Shown: one piece after another, positions 37,386 through 45,798 of the stretch | Position numbering within the stretch: position 1 is the first letter of the stretch | Layout: the number at the start of each line of letters is the position of its first letter | Assembly: GCA_023384095.1 (NCBI GenBank) | Contig: JAHDXT010000002.1 | Span: forward strand, 186,001 to 250,000 | Direction: 5' to 3' | Source: Hyphomicrobiaceae bacterium | GTDB lineage: Bacteria > Pseudomonadota > Alphaproteobacteria > Rhizobiales > Hyphomicrobiaceae | Length of the DNA stretch: 64,000 nucleotides | Program-made: the position numbers and the translations under genes | Notes under the pieces: generated by a model | What the model saw: the letters and a program-made list of their open reading frames with translations, nothing else | Told to the model about the DNA's origin: nothing | Database searches by the model: none

Positions 37386-38225
37386 ATGATGCCCCAGATT
37401 CTTCATGCAGCCCGCCAGGCAACAGCTCTGCTGCTTGTCGTGGCAACGGCCTTCTGGCCAGCCGCAGCCTGTGCCGGCGAGGCGCAGGACCTCGACCTCT
37501 CCGGCTATCGGCTGACTTTCGACGAGGAGTTCGACAGCCTCGATGTCTCGCCCTGGGGACCAGGCACCCGCTGGATCGCGCACACGCCGTGGGCAGGAGA
37601 TTTCGGGGACGCCAAGTTCACCGATCCGTCGCCGGGCTTCCCCTTCAAGACCGAGCACGGAATTCTGAGCATCGAAGCACGAAAGGGCGCGGACGGGAGG
37701 TGGCGGTCCGGCCTGCTTGCTTCCGTCAACCGCAAGTTTCAGGGGTTCGCCCAGAAGTTCGGGTATTTCGAGATGCGCGCGAAGCTCCCGGCCGGAGATG
37801 GACTGTGGCCGGCGTTCTGGCTCGTCGGCGTGGATCGCCGGACCCATACGTCCGAGCTCGATGTTCTCGAGCATCACGGCCACATGCCCTACCGATTCTC
37901 CTCCTCGGTGCATGTCTGGGACCGCAAGGACGGCAGCAGGAACGAGAGTGCGAGCCATATTACGACGGTGCCCGCCGGCTCGCTGTCTGAAGGCTTCAAT
38001 TCGTTCGGCGTGCTGATCGAGCCCGACTCGATCCGCATCTATTTCAACCGCAGGGAGGTCTGGAGGACCGCATGTCCGCCCCGCTACCACCAGCCAATGT
38101 TCGTGATGCTCAATCTCGCAATGGGCTCCGGCTGGCCAATCGACAAGGCGCCGAACCCGTCATTCATGCTCGTCGATTACGTGAAGGTGTGGAGCCGCGA
38201 CGCCGCCACGGCGTCACGACCGTGA
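37386..38225 (+). CDS. Secreted glycoside hydrolase family 16
   Basis: The 279-residue product has a signal peptide (ATALLLVVATAFWPAAACA) and a GH16 beta-jelly-roll. The catalytic ExDxxE motif is TSELDVLEHHG, and flanking motifs are YRLTFDEEFDSLDVSPWG, KFGYFEMRAKLPAGDGLWPA and VDYVKVWSRD. In exopolysaccharide loci such enzymes (ExoK type) trim or release polymer in the periplasm or outside. GGAGA lies upstream of the double ATG at 37386 and 37389. The exact linkage cut is unknown. Confidence 0.92.
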   Translation: MMPQILHAARQATALLLVVATAFWPAAACAGEAQDLDLSGYRLTFDEEFDSLDVSPWGPGTRWIAHTPWAGDFGDAKFTDPSPGFPFKTEHGILSIEARKGADGRWRSGLLASVNRKFQGFAQKFGYFEMRAKLPAGDGLWPAFWLVGVDRRTHTSELDVLEHHGHMPYRFSSSVHVWDRKDGSRNESASHITTVPAGSLSEGFNSFGVLIEPDSIRIYFNRREVWRTACPPRYHQPMFVMLNLAMGSGWPIDKAPNPSFMLVDYVKVWSRDAATASRP

Positions 38226-38377
38226 TGCGGCGCACTACCCCGTTCGACGTATGGCGCCTACTCCCATCCGGCGCATTCGCGCACCGGCACTGGATTTAGG
38301 CTGCGTTGAGCGACGGCATCGACGCAGCTAGGCTTCGAACCGTTCGAGTTGCTGCTCGGCGCTGCAATCGAGAATCC

Positions 38378-39820
38378 ATGGTGTTCTACCGCGCAATTCC
38401 GGTTTCCTCCCTGGGTCTGGTCATCGGCCTGATCCAGGCCGCGAGCGTGGCCGTCGCTGCCGACCGCAGCGCGAGCGACTACCTGCTGGCGCCGCAGGAC
38501 AAGCTGCGCATCAGCGTGCTCCACTGGCTTCCCGGCGCCGGCAACTACCAGGAATGGACGGCGCTCAACGGCACCTACTCGGTCGGCGCATCCGGAACGA
38601 TCTCCATGCCGATGCTCGGCTCGATCCGCGCGCAAGGCCTGAGGACGGACGAGCTGGCGACGGTGATTGAAACCCGCCTGAAACAGCGGGCGGGGCTGCC
38701 GGCCGAGCCCGACGCCTCCGTCGAGATCCTCGAGTACCGGCCGTTCTACGTCGTCGGCCAGGTCGAGCGCCCCGGCGAATATGCCTTTCGCCCGGAGCTG
38801 ACGACGATCAAGGCGCTGGCGATCGCGGGCGGCCTCTACCGGGATGCAAGCGCGGGCGCGTCGCGCGAGCGGGACCGCATCAATGCCAGGAGCGCGCTCG
38901 AGAACGCACAGCTCGAGCTGCACCGTCTCCTGGTCCGCCGCGTCCGTCTGTCGGCGGAGCTGCGCGATGTCGACAGCGAGGACATCGGCGGCAGCTCGGC
39001 CCCGTTGGTCATCCCGACGGAGCTTGCCGCGAACGAGGACACGGGCCGGCTGGTCCGCGACGAGGAGCGCATCAAGCATGCGCGCATGAAAGGCCTCGCC
39101 TCCCGGCTGGCGGCGCTGCGCGAGCTTCAGAGGCTGCTGAAGAACGAGCTCGTCTCGCTCGAGAGCAAGACCCAGTGGCAGCGCGAGACCCTGGGGCTCG
39201 CACGCGAGGAGCGCGACAACATCGCCAAGCTGCTGGAGCGCAATCTGGTCGTGAACTCGCGCCGGGTGAGCACACAGCAGGCGATTGCGGAGCATGAGGC
39301 GAGGCTGCTCGATCTCGATGCGGCTGCGCTGCGCGTGAAGCAGGAGCTCAGCAAGGCGGATCGCGACATGGTGGCGGCGCGTGCGGACCTGCGCGCAACC
39401 ATCACCACCGAGCTGCAGACGACCGAAGCCGGCATCGACCTGTCGCAGTTGCGGATCAGCACCGCGGTTGCGCTGCTGGCCGAGGCGAGCGGCGCGAGCA
39501 CATCGGGTCCGGCAGGCCGGCCGCAGGCGTCCATCGGCTTCAGGACCAGTTTCGTCATCACACGCCGGTCGGACGGCGGGCCGCCGGTGCAGGTGGCCGC
39601 AGACGAGAACACTCCGATGCTGCCTGGCGATGTTCTCAACGTGCTCGTCGAGACCGACGCGCTCTCCGGTGTGGCCGTGTCCGACGCATTGCAGACGGGG
39701 ATCCGGTCGGCGGCCTGGCCGACCGCCGCGGGCAGCGATGATCACGCCGCGGGCGCGGCATCTCCGGCCGAGGGTCTGCGGCACTCATGGAGCGAGCTCG
39801 CGATTGGCAGGAAGCAATAG
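38378..39820 (+). CDS. Polysaccharide export protein, OPX/ExoF-like
   Basis: The 480-residue protein has an N-terminal signal (VSSLGLVIGLIQAASVAVAA), a Poly_export domain (SDYLLAPQDKLRISVLHWLP, TYSVGASGTISMPMLGSIRA), an SLBB-like segment (YVVGQVERPGEYAFRPELTT), and a long helical coiled-coil block from about 185 to 365. It matches ExoF-type periplasmic/outer-membrane export partners rather than Wza, which has a C-terminal membrane helix. The ATG at 38378 begins the signal sequence; the upstream frame to 38306 is not conserved-looking. It follows GH16 after 152 bp. Confidence 0.85.
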   Translation: MVFYRAIPVSSLGLVIGLIQAASVAVAADRSASDYLLAPQDKLRISVLHWLPGAGNYQEWTALNGTYSVGASGTISMPMLGSIRAQGLRTDELATVIETRLKQRAGLPAEPDASVEILEYRPFYVVGQVERPGEYAFRPELTTIKALAIAGGLYRDASAGASRERDRINARSALENAQLELHRLLVRRVRLSAELRDVDSEDIGGSSAPLVIPTELAANEDTGRLVRDEERIKHARMKGLASRLAALRELQRLLKNELVSLESKTQWQRETLGLAREERDNIAKLLERNLVVNSRRVSTQQAIAEHEARLLDLDAAALRVKQELSKADRDMVAARADLRATITTELQTTEAGIDLSQLRISTAVALLAEASGASTSGPAGRPQASIGFRTSFVITRRSDGGPPVQVAADENTPMLPGDVLNVLVETDALSGVAVSDALQTGIRSAAWPTAAGSDDHAAGAASPAEGLRHSWSELAIGRKQ

Positions 39821-39845
39821 GCTCGATGCGCGGCGACGGCCGGGA

Positions 39846-41375
39846 ATGAGCCCTGTCCGGCAACAGCAGATCCCCGCGCCGGGCCCGATATTCGCGCCTC
39901 CACGGACTTTCGGGCAGGGCGCAGCTCCGGCCCCGGCGATCGGTCAGAAGATCATCAGGGGCGCCATCTGGACTGCGCTCGAGACGTGGGGCGAGCAGGC
40001 GGCGCAGTTCGCGGTCTTCATCATTCTGGCGCGCCTCATCGGTCCGCAGGCGCTCGGCCTCGCCGTGCTCGCCATGGTGGCGCCGGTCATTCTCGGCGTC
40101 GTGGTGAAGAAGGGCATCCCGGACGCCCTCGTCCAGCGCGTCGAGATCGACCCGCTGCATCTCGATTCCGCCTTCTGGCTCCTGGCGGCCGCCGGCGTCC
40201 TGCTGACGGCCGCGGTCTGGTTGGCCGCCGGCCTCGTCGCAGAAGCATTCGGCGAGCCGCTTCTCGCCGAGCTCGTGCGCTGGACCAGCCTGGTCATCGT
40301 CATGCAGGCGCTGGCGGCGGTTCCGGCCGCAGTCCTCAAGCGTCAGCTCGAGTTCCGGCTGCTCGCGCTGCGCACGCTGATCGGCATCGCGCTCGGCGGC
40401 GCGGTCGGCCTGGGCATGGCGTTTGCCGGCTATGGCGTCTGGAGCCTCGTCGCGATCCAGGTCGTCAAGTCCGCGACCGAGGCGCTCGTGCTGCTCGCCG
40501 CCGGCAAGTGGCGTCCGCGCCTGCGGTTCTCGGCTTCGCACTGCCGCGACCTGTTCGGGTTCGCAGGGCCGATCGTCGGGTTCTCGTTGTGGTCGTTCGT
40601 CAACGACGAGCTGCCGAAGACGGTGCTCGGGCTCTATCTCGGCTCCGCCTCCGTGGGCATCTACACGCTCGCCCGAAAGCCGCTGGAGCTGCTCAGCAAC
40701 GTGCTGCTCTACCCGATTTCGGGGATCGCCATGGCGTCGGTCGCGCGGTTGCAGAACGATCCGGAGCGGATCGACCGCTTCTTCGATAGCTCGGTGAGGA
40801 TGGCGGCGCTGGTCGGTGTGCCCGCGTTCGCGGGACTGGCCCTCGTCGCGCCCGGTCTCGTCCCGCTGGTCCTGGGCGAGCAATGGATCTCCGGCGTGCC
40901 GGCGATCCAGATCCTGATGCTGCTCGGCCTCGTGCGGACGATCGACGGGATCGCCGCCAACACCGCGCTGGCGCTCGGGCATTCCGCTCTCATCTTCGTT
41001 CTGAATGTCGCCTACACCCCGCTGGCCGCCGTCCTGCTCGTGGGTGCTGCGCCGTTCGGCATCGAGGCGGCGATGGCGGCGATCGTGACGTGCAATCTCC
41101 TGCTGCTGCCGGTGTTCCTCATCCTCATGCGGCGGCTTGCCGGCGTGGCGGTGATGCGGCCGCTCGCCGCCTACCCCCGGCTGGCCCTCGCGACGGCGCT
41201 GATGGCGCTCGCCGTCACGGGCTGGCGCCTTGTGGCATCTGGAGCTGTTCCGCCGGGCGTCAGCATCGCCGTTGCGATCCTGATCGGCATCGTCGTCTAC
41301 ACCGGGACGGCATTCATCGTCGCGCGCCGCGAGCTCGGGATGGCGCGGGACATACTGAATCGATTTCGGGGCTGA
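39846..41375 (+). CDS. Wzx-like polysaccharide flippase (MOP superfamily)
   Basis: The 509-residue membrane protein has 12 or more helices and typical flippase landmarks: GAIWTALETWGEQAAQFAVF near the N-terminus, FSLWSFVNDELPKTVLGLYL, SVGIYTLARKPLELLSNVLL, and LVPLVLGEQWISGVPAIQIL. It would flip undecaprenyl-linked repeat units to the periplasm. About 33 polar residues precede the first conserved part. The ATG at 39846 follows CCGGGA closely. Together with the polymerase-like and Wzz-like genes it completes a Wzx/Wzy-type pathway. Confidence 0.9.
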   Translation: MSPVRQQQIPAPGPIFAPPRTFGQGAAPAPAIGQKIIRGAIWTALETWGEQAAQFAVFIILARLIGPQALGLAVLAMVAPVILGVVVKKGIPDALVQRVEIDPLHLDSAFWLLAAAGVLLTAAVWLAAGLVAEAFGEPLLAELVRWTSLVIVMQALAAVPAAVLKRQLEFRLLALRTLIGIALGGAVGLGMAFAGYGVWSLVAIQVVKSATEALVLLAAGKWRPRLRFSASHCRDLFGFAGPIVGFSLWSFVNDELPKTVLGLYLGSASVGIYTLARKPLELLSNVLLYPISGIAMASVARLQNDPERIDRFFDSSVRMAALVGVPAFAGLALVAPGLVPLVLGEQWISGVPAIQILMLLGLVRTIDGIAANTALALGHSALIFVLNVAYTPLAAVLLVGAAPFGIEAAMAAIVTCNLLLLPVFLILMRRLAGVAVMRPLAAYPRLALATALMALAVTGWRLVASGAVPPGVSIAVAILIGIVVYTGTAFIVARRELGMARDILNRFRG

Positions 41376-41408
41376 ACCGTCGCTACCGCCCGAATCCGTG
41401 GATGGGGA

Positions 41409-42710
41409 ATGAAAGTCGCATTCGTATCCCAGCCCTTCGACCAGGTCGTGCCGCCGCAGCAGAATTCGGTCGGCATCTGGACCTACGAGGTCGCGCGGCG
41501 GTTGGGCTCGAGGCCGGTCGTGCTGGCGCGGCGACCGCGCGGCCATGCCTTATGCGTCGACCTCGACGGCGTCGAGATCCGGCTCGTCACGTGCGCGCCG
41601 CCGGGCGCCTGGGCGAGGCTGTCGCGAGTCTGGCGCAGTGCTCTCCCGCACGCTCAACCCCTTTTCGCCCGAAGCTTCTACTCGATCGAGTACCTGATCC
41701 AGGTTGCCCGGCAGCTCCGCAGGCTCGAGCCTGACGTCATCCATGTCCAGAATCTCCCCTGGCACCTGCCGGCGATCCGGCGGGCCGCGCCCGGCGCGGC
41801 GATCGTGCTGCACATGCATTGCGATTGGCTCGTCGACCTCGACCGAAGAGGGTTGAAGCACGCGCTCGCCGCCGCGGATCTCGTGGTCGGATGCTCGGCA
41901 CACATCGTCAATGCGGCCCGCGCCCGCTTCCCGGACATCGATGCCCCGTTCGCTGTGCTCCCGAACGGCGCGCCGGCCGTGAACCCGGCCCCCCTCGGCA
42001 GGCGGATCGAGCCCGACTCCGTGCTGTTCGTCGGCCGTATCACTCCGGAGAAGGGCCTGCACACGCTCCTCGCGGCCTGGCCGAGGGTCGTTGCCGCACG
42101 GCCCGCCGCGCGGCTCCACATCGTCGGCCCGGAAGCCGAGACGCCGCGCGAGCTTCTCGTTGACCTCAGCAGCGATCGACACGTGCGGGCGCTGGCGCGT
42201 TTCTACCGCGGCGGCAGCGCCTGGCGCGGCAGCTACGCGCGCGCGCTGCGGGCAATGCTGCCGTCAGGCGTCGCCGGCAGCGTGCAGTTCATCGACTATG
42301 AGCCGCACGAGCGCCTGCTGGCGCGGTACGCGGAAGCCGCCGTCGTGGTGAACCCGTCGCTCAGCGAGTCGTTCGGCATGAGCCTCGTCGAAGCGCTCGC
42401 CATGGGCACCCCCGTCGTCGCGACCCGCGTCGGCGGAATGGTCGAGGTCATCGAGGCGACCGGCGGCGGGGTTCTCGTCGACAGGAACGACCCTGCCGGG
42501 CTCGCCGAGGCCATCCTCGATCTCATCGAGGACGAGCCTCGGCGGCTGCACATGGGACAGGCCGGGGCGGCCGAGGTCGCGAGACGCTACGCCTGGCCGC
42601 GCATCGCCGCGCTCACTCGCGAGCTGCATGAAGCGGCGATGGCGGCGCGCAAATCGTCAGCGCGTATGGTTATGCCGGCCGCATCTGCTGATTTCCATCG
42701 CCCCGCCTGA
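41409..42710 (+). CDS. Glycosyltransferase family 4
   Basis: The 433-residue GT-B enzyme starts MKVAFVSQPFDQVVPPQQNS with VGIWTYEVARRL. Later it shows PDVIHVQNLPWHLPAIRR, the donor half SVLFVGRITPEKGLHTLLAA and the LSESFGMSLVEALAMGTPVV signature. An insertion around residues 255-285 (RHVRALARFYRGGSAWRGSY) is unusual for the family. GGGG lies a few bases before the ATG. It is the last plus-strand gene of the contiguous operon; the next gene is convergent. Confidence 0.92.
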   Translation: MKVAFVSQPFDQVVPPQQNSVGIWTYEVARRLGSRPVVLARRPRGHALCVDLDGVEIRLVTCAPPGAWARLSRVWRSALPHAQPLFARSFYSIEYLIQVARQLRRLEPDVIHVQNLPWHLPAIRRAAPGAAIVLHMHCDWLVDLDRRGLKHALAAADLVVGCSAHIVNAARARFPDIDAPFAVLPNGAPAVNPAPLGRRIEPDSVLFVGRITPEKGLHTLLAAWPRVVAARPAARLHIVGPEAETPRELLVDLSSDRHVRALARFYRGGSAWRGSYARALRAMLPSGVAGSVQFIDYEPHERLLARYAEAAVVVNPSLSESFGMSLVEALAMGTPVVATRVGGMVEVIEATGGGVLVDRNDPAGLAEAILDLIEDEPRRLHMGQAGAAEVARRYAWPRIAALTRELHEAAMAARKSSARMVMPAASADFHRPA

Positions 42711-42721
42711 GCGGCCGCCGG

Positions 42722-43633
42722 TCAGCCTCGAGGGTTGACGACGCGGCGCAGGAACAGCTCGTGATCGGCGAGGAGCCGCCTGACGAAATCGCCGTCCGAG
42801 AGATCCGGCAAGGTTACCCAGTTCGGATTATCCGCAGGTTTCGACATCTGCGAGGCGTGGGCGGCGAGCGCGGCGCACTTCGCCTCGGATGCGTCTGCGA
42901 CGAATGCCATGGCGTTGAATGCCGACAGCAGCCGCAGGCCCGCTGCCGACGTCAGCGTCTGGCGGATCGCCGCCGCCGTCAAGCCGGGCACGCTGCTGCG
43001 CAGACGCACCCAGGGCCAGTGGTACCAGAGCCAGATCGGGTATTCGAGCACGACGACCGTCTGCCCATGGTCTCGCAACGCGGCGCTCACCCCCGCATGC
43101 ACGGCAACATGATCCGGGGTGGGGTCGAGCCGGTGCGGGATGAGCACGCACTCGGGTTGCCAGATGGCCAGTAGCGATGCTGCGGCGGCTGCGATCTCCG
43201 GGATGTGCTCCCGGGCGCGACCGTCCGGGAGCCGCAGGAATGTAGCACGGCCCGCATCGGCACCCAGGCGTGAGACCGCGGCCCGGGCTTCATCCTCCCG
43301 CCTCTCCCGCAGCCGGCCGGCTGCGGCGTGACCAGCATGGGAGGCCGACCCGTCGGTGACGAAAACGAAGCGGACGTCCGCGCCGGCTGCGATCTTCTTG
43401 GCGACGAGGCCGCCACAGCCGAGCGTCTCGTCGTCGGGATGGGGCGCGAACAGGACAGCGGATGCGCGCCAGTCGCCCGCGGCGAGCGGAGCCAGCCGCC
43501 GTATGAGCAGAGCATCGATCGCAGTCGCCGCCGCCTGCCGGAAACCGATCATGATCCAGTATGGCTCCGTGCCACGCCACGCGGGAGGCTCACCATTGAG
43601 GTAGGCGCGCCGCTGCGCCATTGATGGCATCAT
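42722..43633 (-). CDS. PIG-L family deacetylase
   Basis: The 303-residue protein has the PIG-L/LmbE zinc site: VLFAPHPDDETLGCGGLVAK with the HPDD motif, then VFVTDGSASHAG, and PHRLDPTPDHVAVH with the third ligand. These enzymes de-N-acetylate GlcNAc-type sugars, sometimes in polysaccharide or glycolipid assembly. The start may be at 43633 or the Met at 43552 (MIGFRQAAAT). It is encoded opposite to the operon, convergent with the GT4 gene and divergent from the large gene at 43674. Confidence 0.88.
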   Translation of the reverse strand: MMPSMAQRRAYLNGEPPAWRGTEPYWIMIGFRQAAATAIDALLIRRLAPLAAGDWRASAVLFAPHPDDETLGCGGLVAKKIAAGADVRFVFVTDGSASHAGHAAAGRLRERREDEARAAVSRLGADAGRATFLRLPDGRAREHIPEIAAAAASLLAIWQPECVLIPHRLDPTPDHVAVHAGVSAALRDHGQTVVVLEYPIWLWYHWPWVRLRSSVPGLTAAAIRQTLTSAAGLRLLSAFNAMAFVADASEAKCAALAAHASQMSKPADNPNWVTLPDLSDGDFVRRLLADHELFLRRVVNPRG

Positions 43634-43637
43634 TCTG

Positions 43638-43658
43638 CCTCGAACCCCTCATTCGAGG
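43638..43658. promoter_or_regulatory. Perfect inverted repeat in a 40-bp divergent gap
   Basis: CCTCGAA (43638-43644), a seven-base spacer, and TTCGAGG (43652-43658) pair perfectly. The repeat lies between the starts of the PIG-L gene and the 681-residue gene, only 4 and 15 bp from them. It may be a regulator site or a leader hairpin affecting both starts. No known regulator was matched. Confidence 0.4.
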
Positions 43659-43673
43659 TCCACTGCTGCCAGC

Positions 43674-45719
43674 ATGTCGAAATCGCGTTCAGGTCCGACC
43701 GCACGCGAAGCGGCACGCGTGATCGATACGTTCTCGGAAGATTGTGCTCCGGGGACTGTGGTCGGGACAAAAACGGCCAACGGCGCGATCAGACGCGGCA
43801 GCGACGCCGAGCGCCGGATCGGGATCGACAACGGCGCCGCGCGCTTCGAGCCGGTGGTCACCCCCGGATGGGGCCGCCAGGGGCTCGCCTACGGCCCGTT
43901 CGAGCGGACGCCGGGGCTGGTCCTCGCCGTCGCAGTCACCAACGGCCACAACACCTCCCAGGGCGGCCCGATCCCTGAGCACATCGTGAAGCGCTACTGG
44001 CAGTGGGCGGTGGGGCCTCACGTCGACCCGGTCGTCACCCGCGCCATCGCCTGGGCCAAGGGCCCGCGCAGAAAAGGCACGCTGCGCCGCCTGCTGTGGT
44101 GGCTCCGCAGCACGAAGCGCGCCTACCGGCTGCCGCTGCACAACGAGAACCTCGCGGTTGGATGGTTCACGTCCGAATCCCCGGCCGACCCGCTCAACGA
44201 CGGGTGCGGCTTCATCGTCCATGCGGCGCTGGGCGACAATGGCGAGCTCTGGGTGAGGGCGGCGGGCCGGTGCCTCGCCGCATTCCGCAGGATGCAGAAC
44301 CTGCAAATTCTCTATGTCGTGGTCCTGCGCAGGCGGGGAGCCGTCTACTACGCGGCGGCCATGGACGGCGCGCATGGCCTCGGCGCGATCCCCAACATGC
44401 GTCCGATCGCCATCGACACTTCAAACGCCGAGGAGAAGCTTTACGCCGGGATTCACCAGTGCGCGCTGGGCCAGATCGGCTTCCGCGTCGATACGCGCGT
44501 GCATAGCGTGCATATCGAACGGGTGCCGGAGCTCGCGGATCCGTTCTCGACGGCGCATGTCTTCGACCCCCTCGGACCGGCCGGTCTGGCGGGGCTCGGC
44601 TCGGGCTGGCGCTTCCTGCCGGAACGCCCTGGCCTGGCGGTGCGCGATGCCGGCAAGCCGTCCGGGCTCCTTCACGTCATCGTCGAGGCGGGGGACGGCC
44701 CCACCGCCGCCGGTCTCGCCTGGCGCGTCCATGATGCGGCGAACCTCTGGCTCTTCCAGGTGACCTGCGCCGGCTGCACCTTGCACCGCGTCGAGAACGG
44801 CGCCGGGGTCGAGGTGGCGCGGGATGCGAAACGCCGCCTCGCACCGGGCGCGGTCCATGCCGTGCAGATCCTCGACACCGGGGAGCAGCTCGGCATCTAC
44901 ATCGACGGCGAGCGGCTCTTTGATGCTTGGTTAGAGGACATGACGTTTGCGGATGCGTCCGGCGTCGGAGTGCTGCTCGACCCGGTCGGCGGCACGCGGA
45001 TGCGCGACTTCGAGGCTCACCCGCGGCAGGTGCCGATCCCCGAGGGCGTGCGCTTCCATCCGCCGTGGCGGCGGCTCGGCTCGCGCTCCTGCCTGGCCGA
45101 CGCGTTCCAGGGGGCGGCCGGCGATCTCTCGGGCCGTGCGCCGGACGTCGGCGCGGGCCGATGGGAGAGGACGCTCGGGTCGGGCCACCTGGATTTGGAT
45201 GGGGCAGGGCGGGCCCGGGTCCGGGCCAGCCTCGAAAAACCGAACCCGGGCCGCACCATCTACACGCTGCCATGGGAGCAGCCCGGTTTCGCCGACCTTC
45301 AGGTCACCGTGACCGCGTCGGGAGAGCGCCGCGGGCAGGGCCACCGCTGCCGCTGCGGGCTCGTGCTGTGGCAGGACCGCGACAACTACGTCATCAGCTC
45401 GATCTGGAACGAGGACGACTACCAGGGCTCGTCCATCGCCCTGTTCGTGAAGCGGCACGGCTTCGAGGAGCTCTACGACGCGATCTGGACGATGGTCTCG
45501 GACAGGATCGACTGGGGCCGTGCGTCCCGCATCAGGCTCGCGTCCGACGGCCGGAACTTCCTGGTCCTCATCGACGGCGAGCCGGTCCTGCAGAGGGCCA
45601 TGGCCGACATCTATCCCGGCGATCCGCCCTTGCGGATCACGCGTGTCGGCCTCGTCGTCAACTGGGAGTGGGGCAACGACACGGGCTCGTCGTTCGCCTC
45701 GTTCGAGGCCAGCGCATGA
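43674..45719 (+). CDS. Large beta-rich protein, unknown function, at the end of the polysaccharide locus
   Basis: This 681-residue protein has no signal peptide and no membrane segment. The C-terminal two thirds look like repeated concanavalin/LamG-type beta-sandwiches. One is around 335-450 (AGLAWRVHDAANLWLFQVTC, LGIYIDGERLFDAW). Another is around 560-681 (GLVLWQDRDNYVISSIWNED, FLVLIDGEPVLQRAM, VGLVVNWEWGNDTGSSFASF). The N-terminal 300 residues (GWGRQGLAYGPFERTPGLVL, VKRYWQWAVGPHVDP) are unassigned. Such sandwich domains bind or cut carbohydrates, so a role with the polymer is plausible. The family could not be named. Confidence 0.75.
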   Translation: MSKSRSGPTAREAARVIDTFSEDCAPGTVVGTKTANGAIRRGSDAERRIGIDNGAARFEPVVTPGWGRQGLAYGPFERTPGLVLAVAVTNGHNTSQGGPIPEHIVKRYWQWAVGPHVDPVVTRAIAWAKGPRRKGTLRRLLWWLRSTKRAYRLPLHNENLAVGWFTSESPADPLNDGCGFIVHAALGDNGELWVRAAGRCLAAFRRMQNLQILYVVVLRRRGAVYYAAAMDGAHGLGAIPNMRPIAIDTSNAEEKLYAGIHQCALGQIGFRVDTRVHSVHIERVPELADPFSTAHVFDPLGPAGLAGLGSGWRFLPERPGLAVRDAGKPSGLLHVIVEAGDGPTAAGLAWRVHDAANLWLFQVTCAGCTLHRVENGAGVEVARDAKRRLAPGAVHAVQILDTGEQLGIYIDGERLFDAWLEDMTFADASGVGVLLDPVGGTRMRDFEAHPRQVPIPEGVRFHPPWRRLGSRSCLADAFQGAAGDLSGRAPDVGAGRWERTLGSGHLDLDGAGRARVRASLEKPNPGRTIYTLPWEQPGFADLQVTVTASGERRGQGHRCRCGLVLWQDRDNYVISSIWNEDDYQGSSIALFVKRHGFEELYDAIWTMVSDRIDWGRASRIRLASDGRNFLVLIDGEPVLQRAMADIYPGDPPLRITRVGLVVNWEWGNDTGSSFASFEASA

Positions 45720-45798
45720 ACGGAAAGGGCGCGTGGCGCTCAGCGCCAGTCCGGGCGGTTGCGTCAGGCTGCCTGGCCGGCTCCACGGCAAGTGGCGT

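Noticed and set aside
39636-41546. 636-codon minus-strand frame over the flippase gene
   Set aside because: It is low-complexity Arg/Asp/Gln/His sequence, an antisense shadow of the Wzx-like protein.
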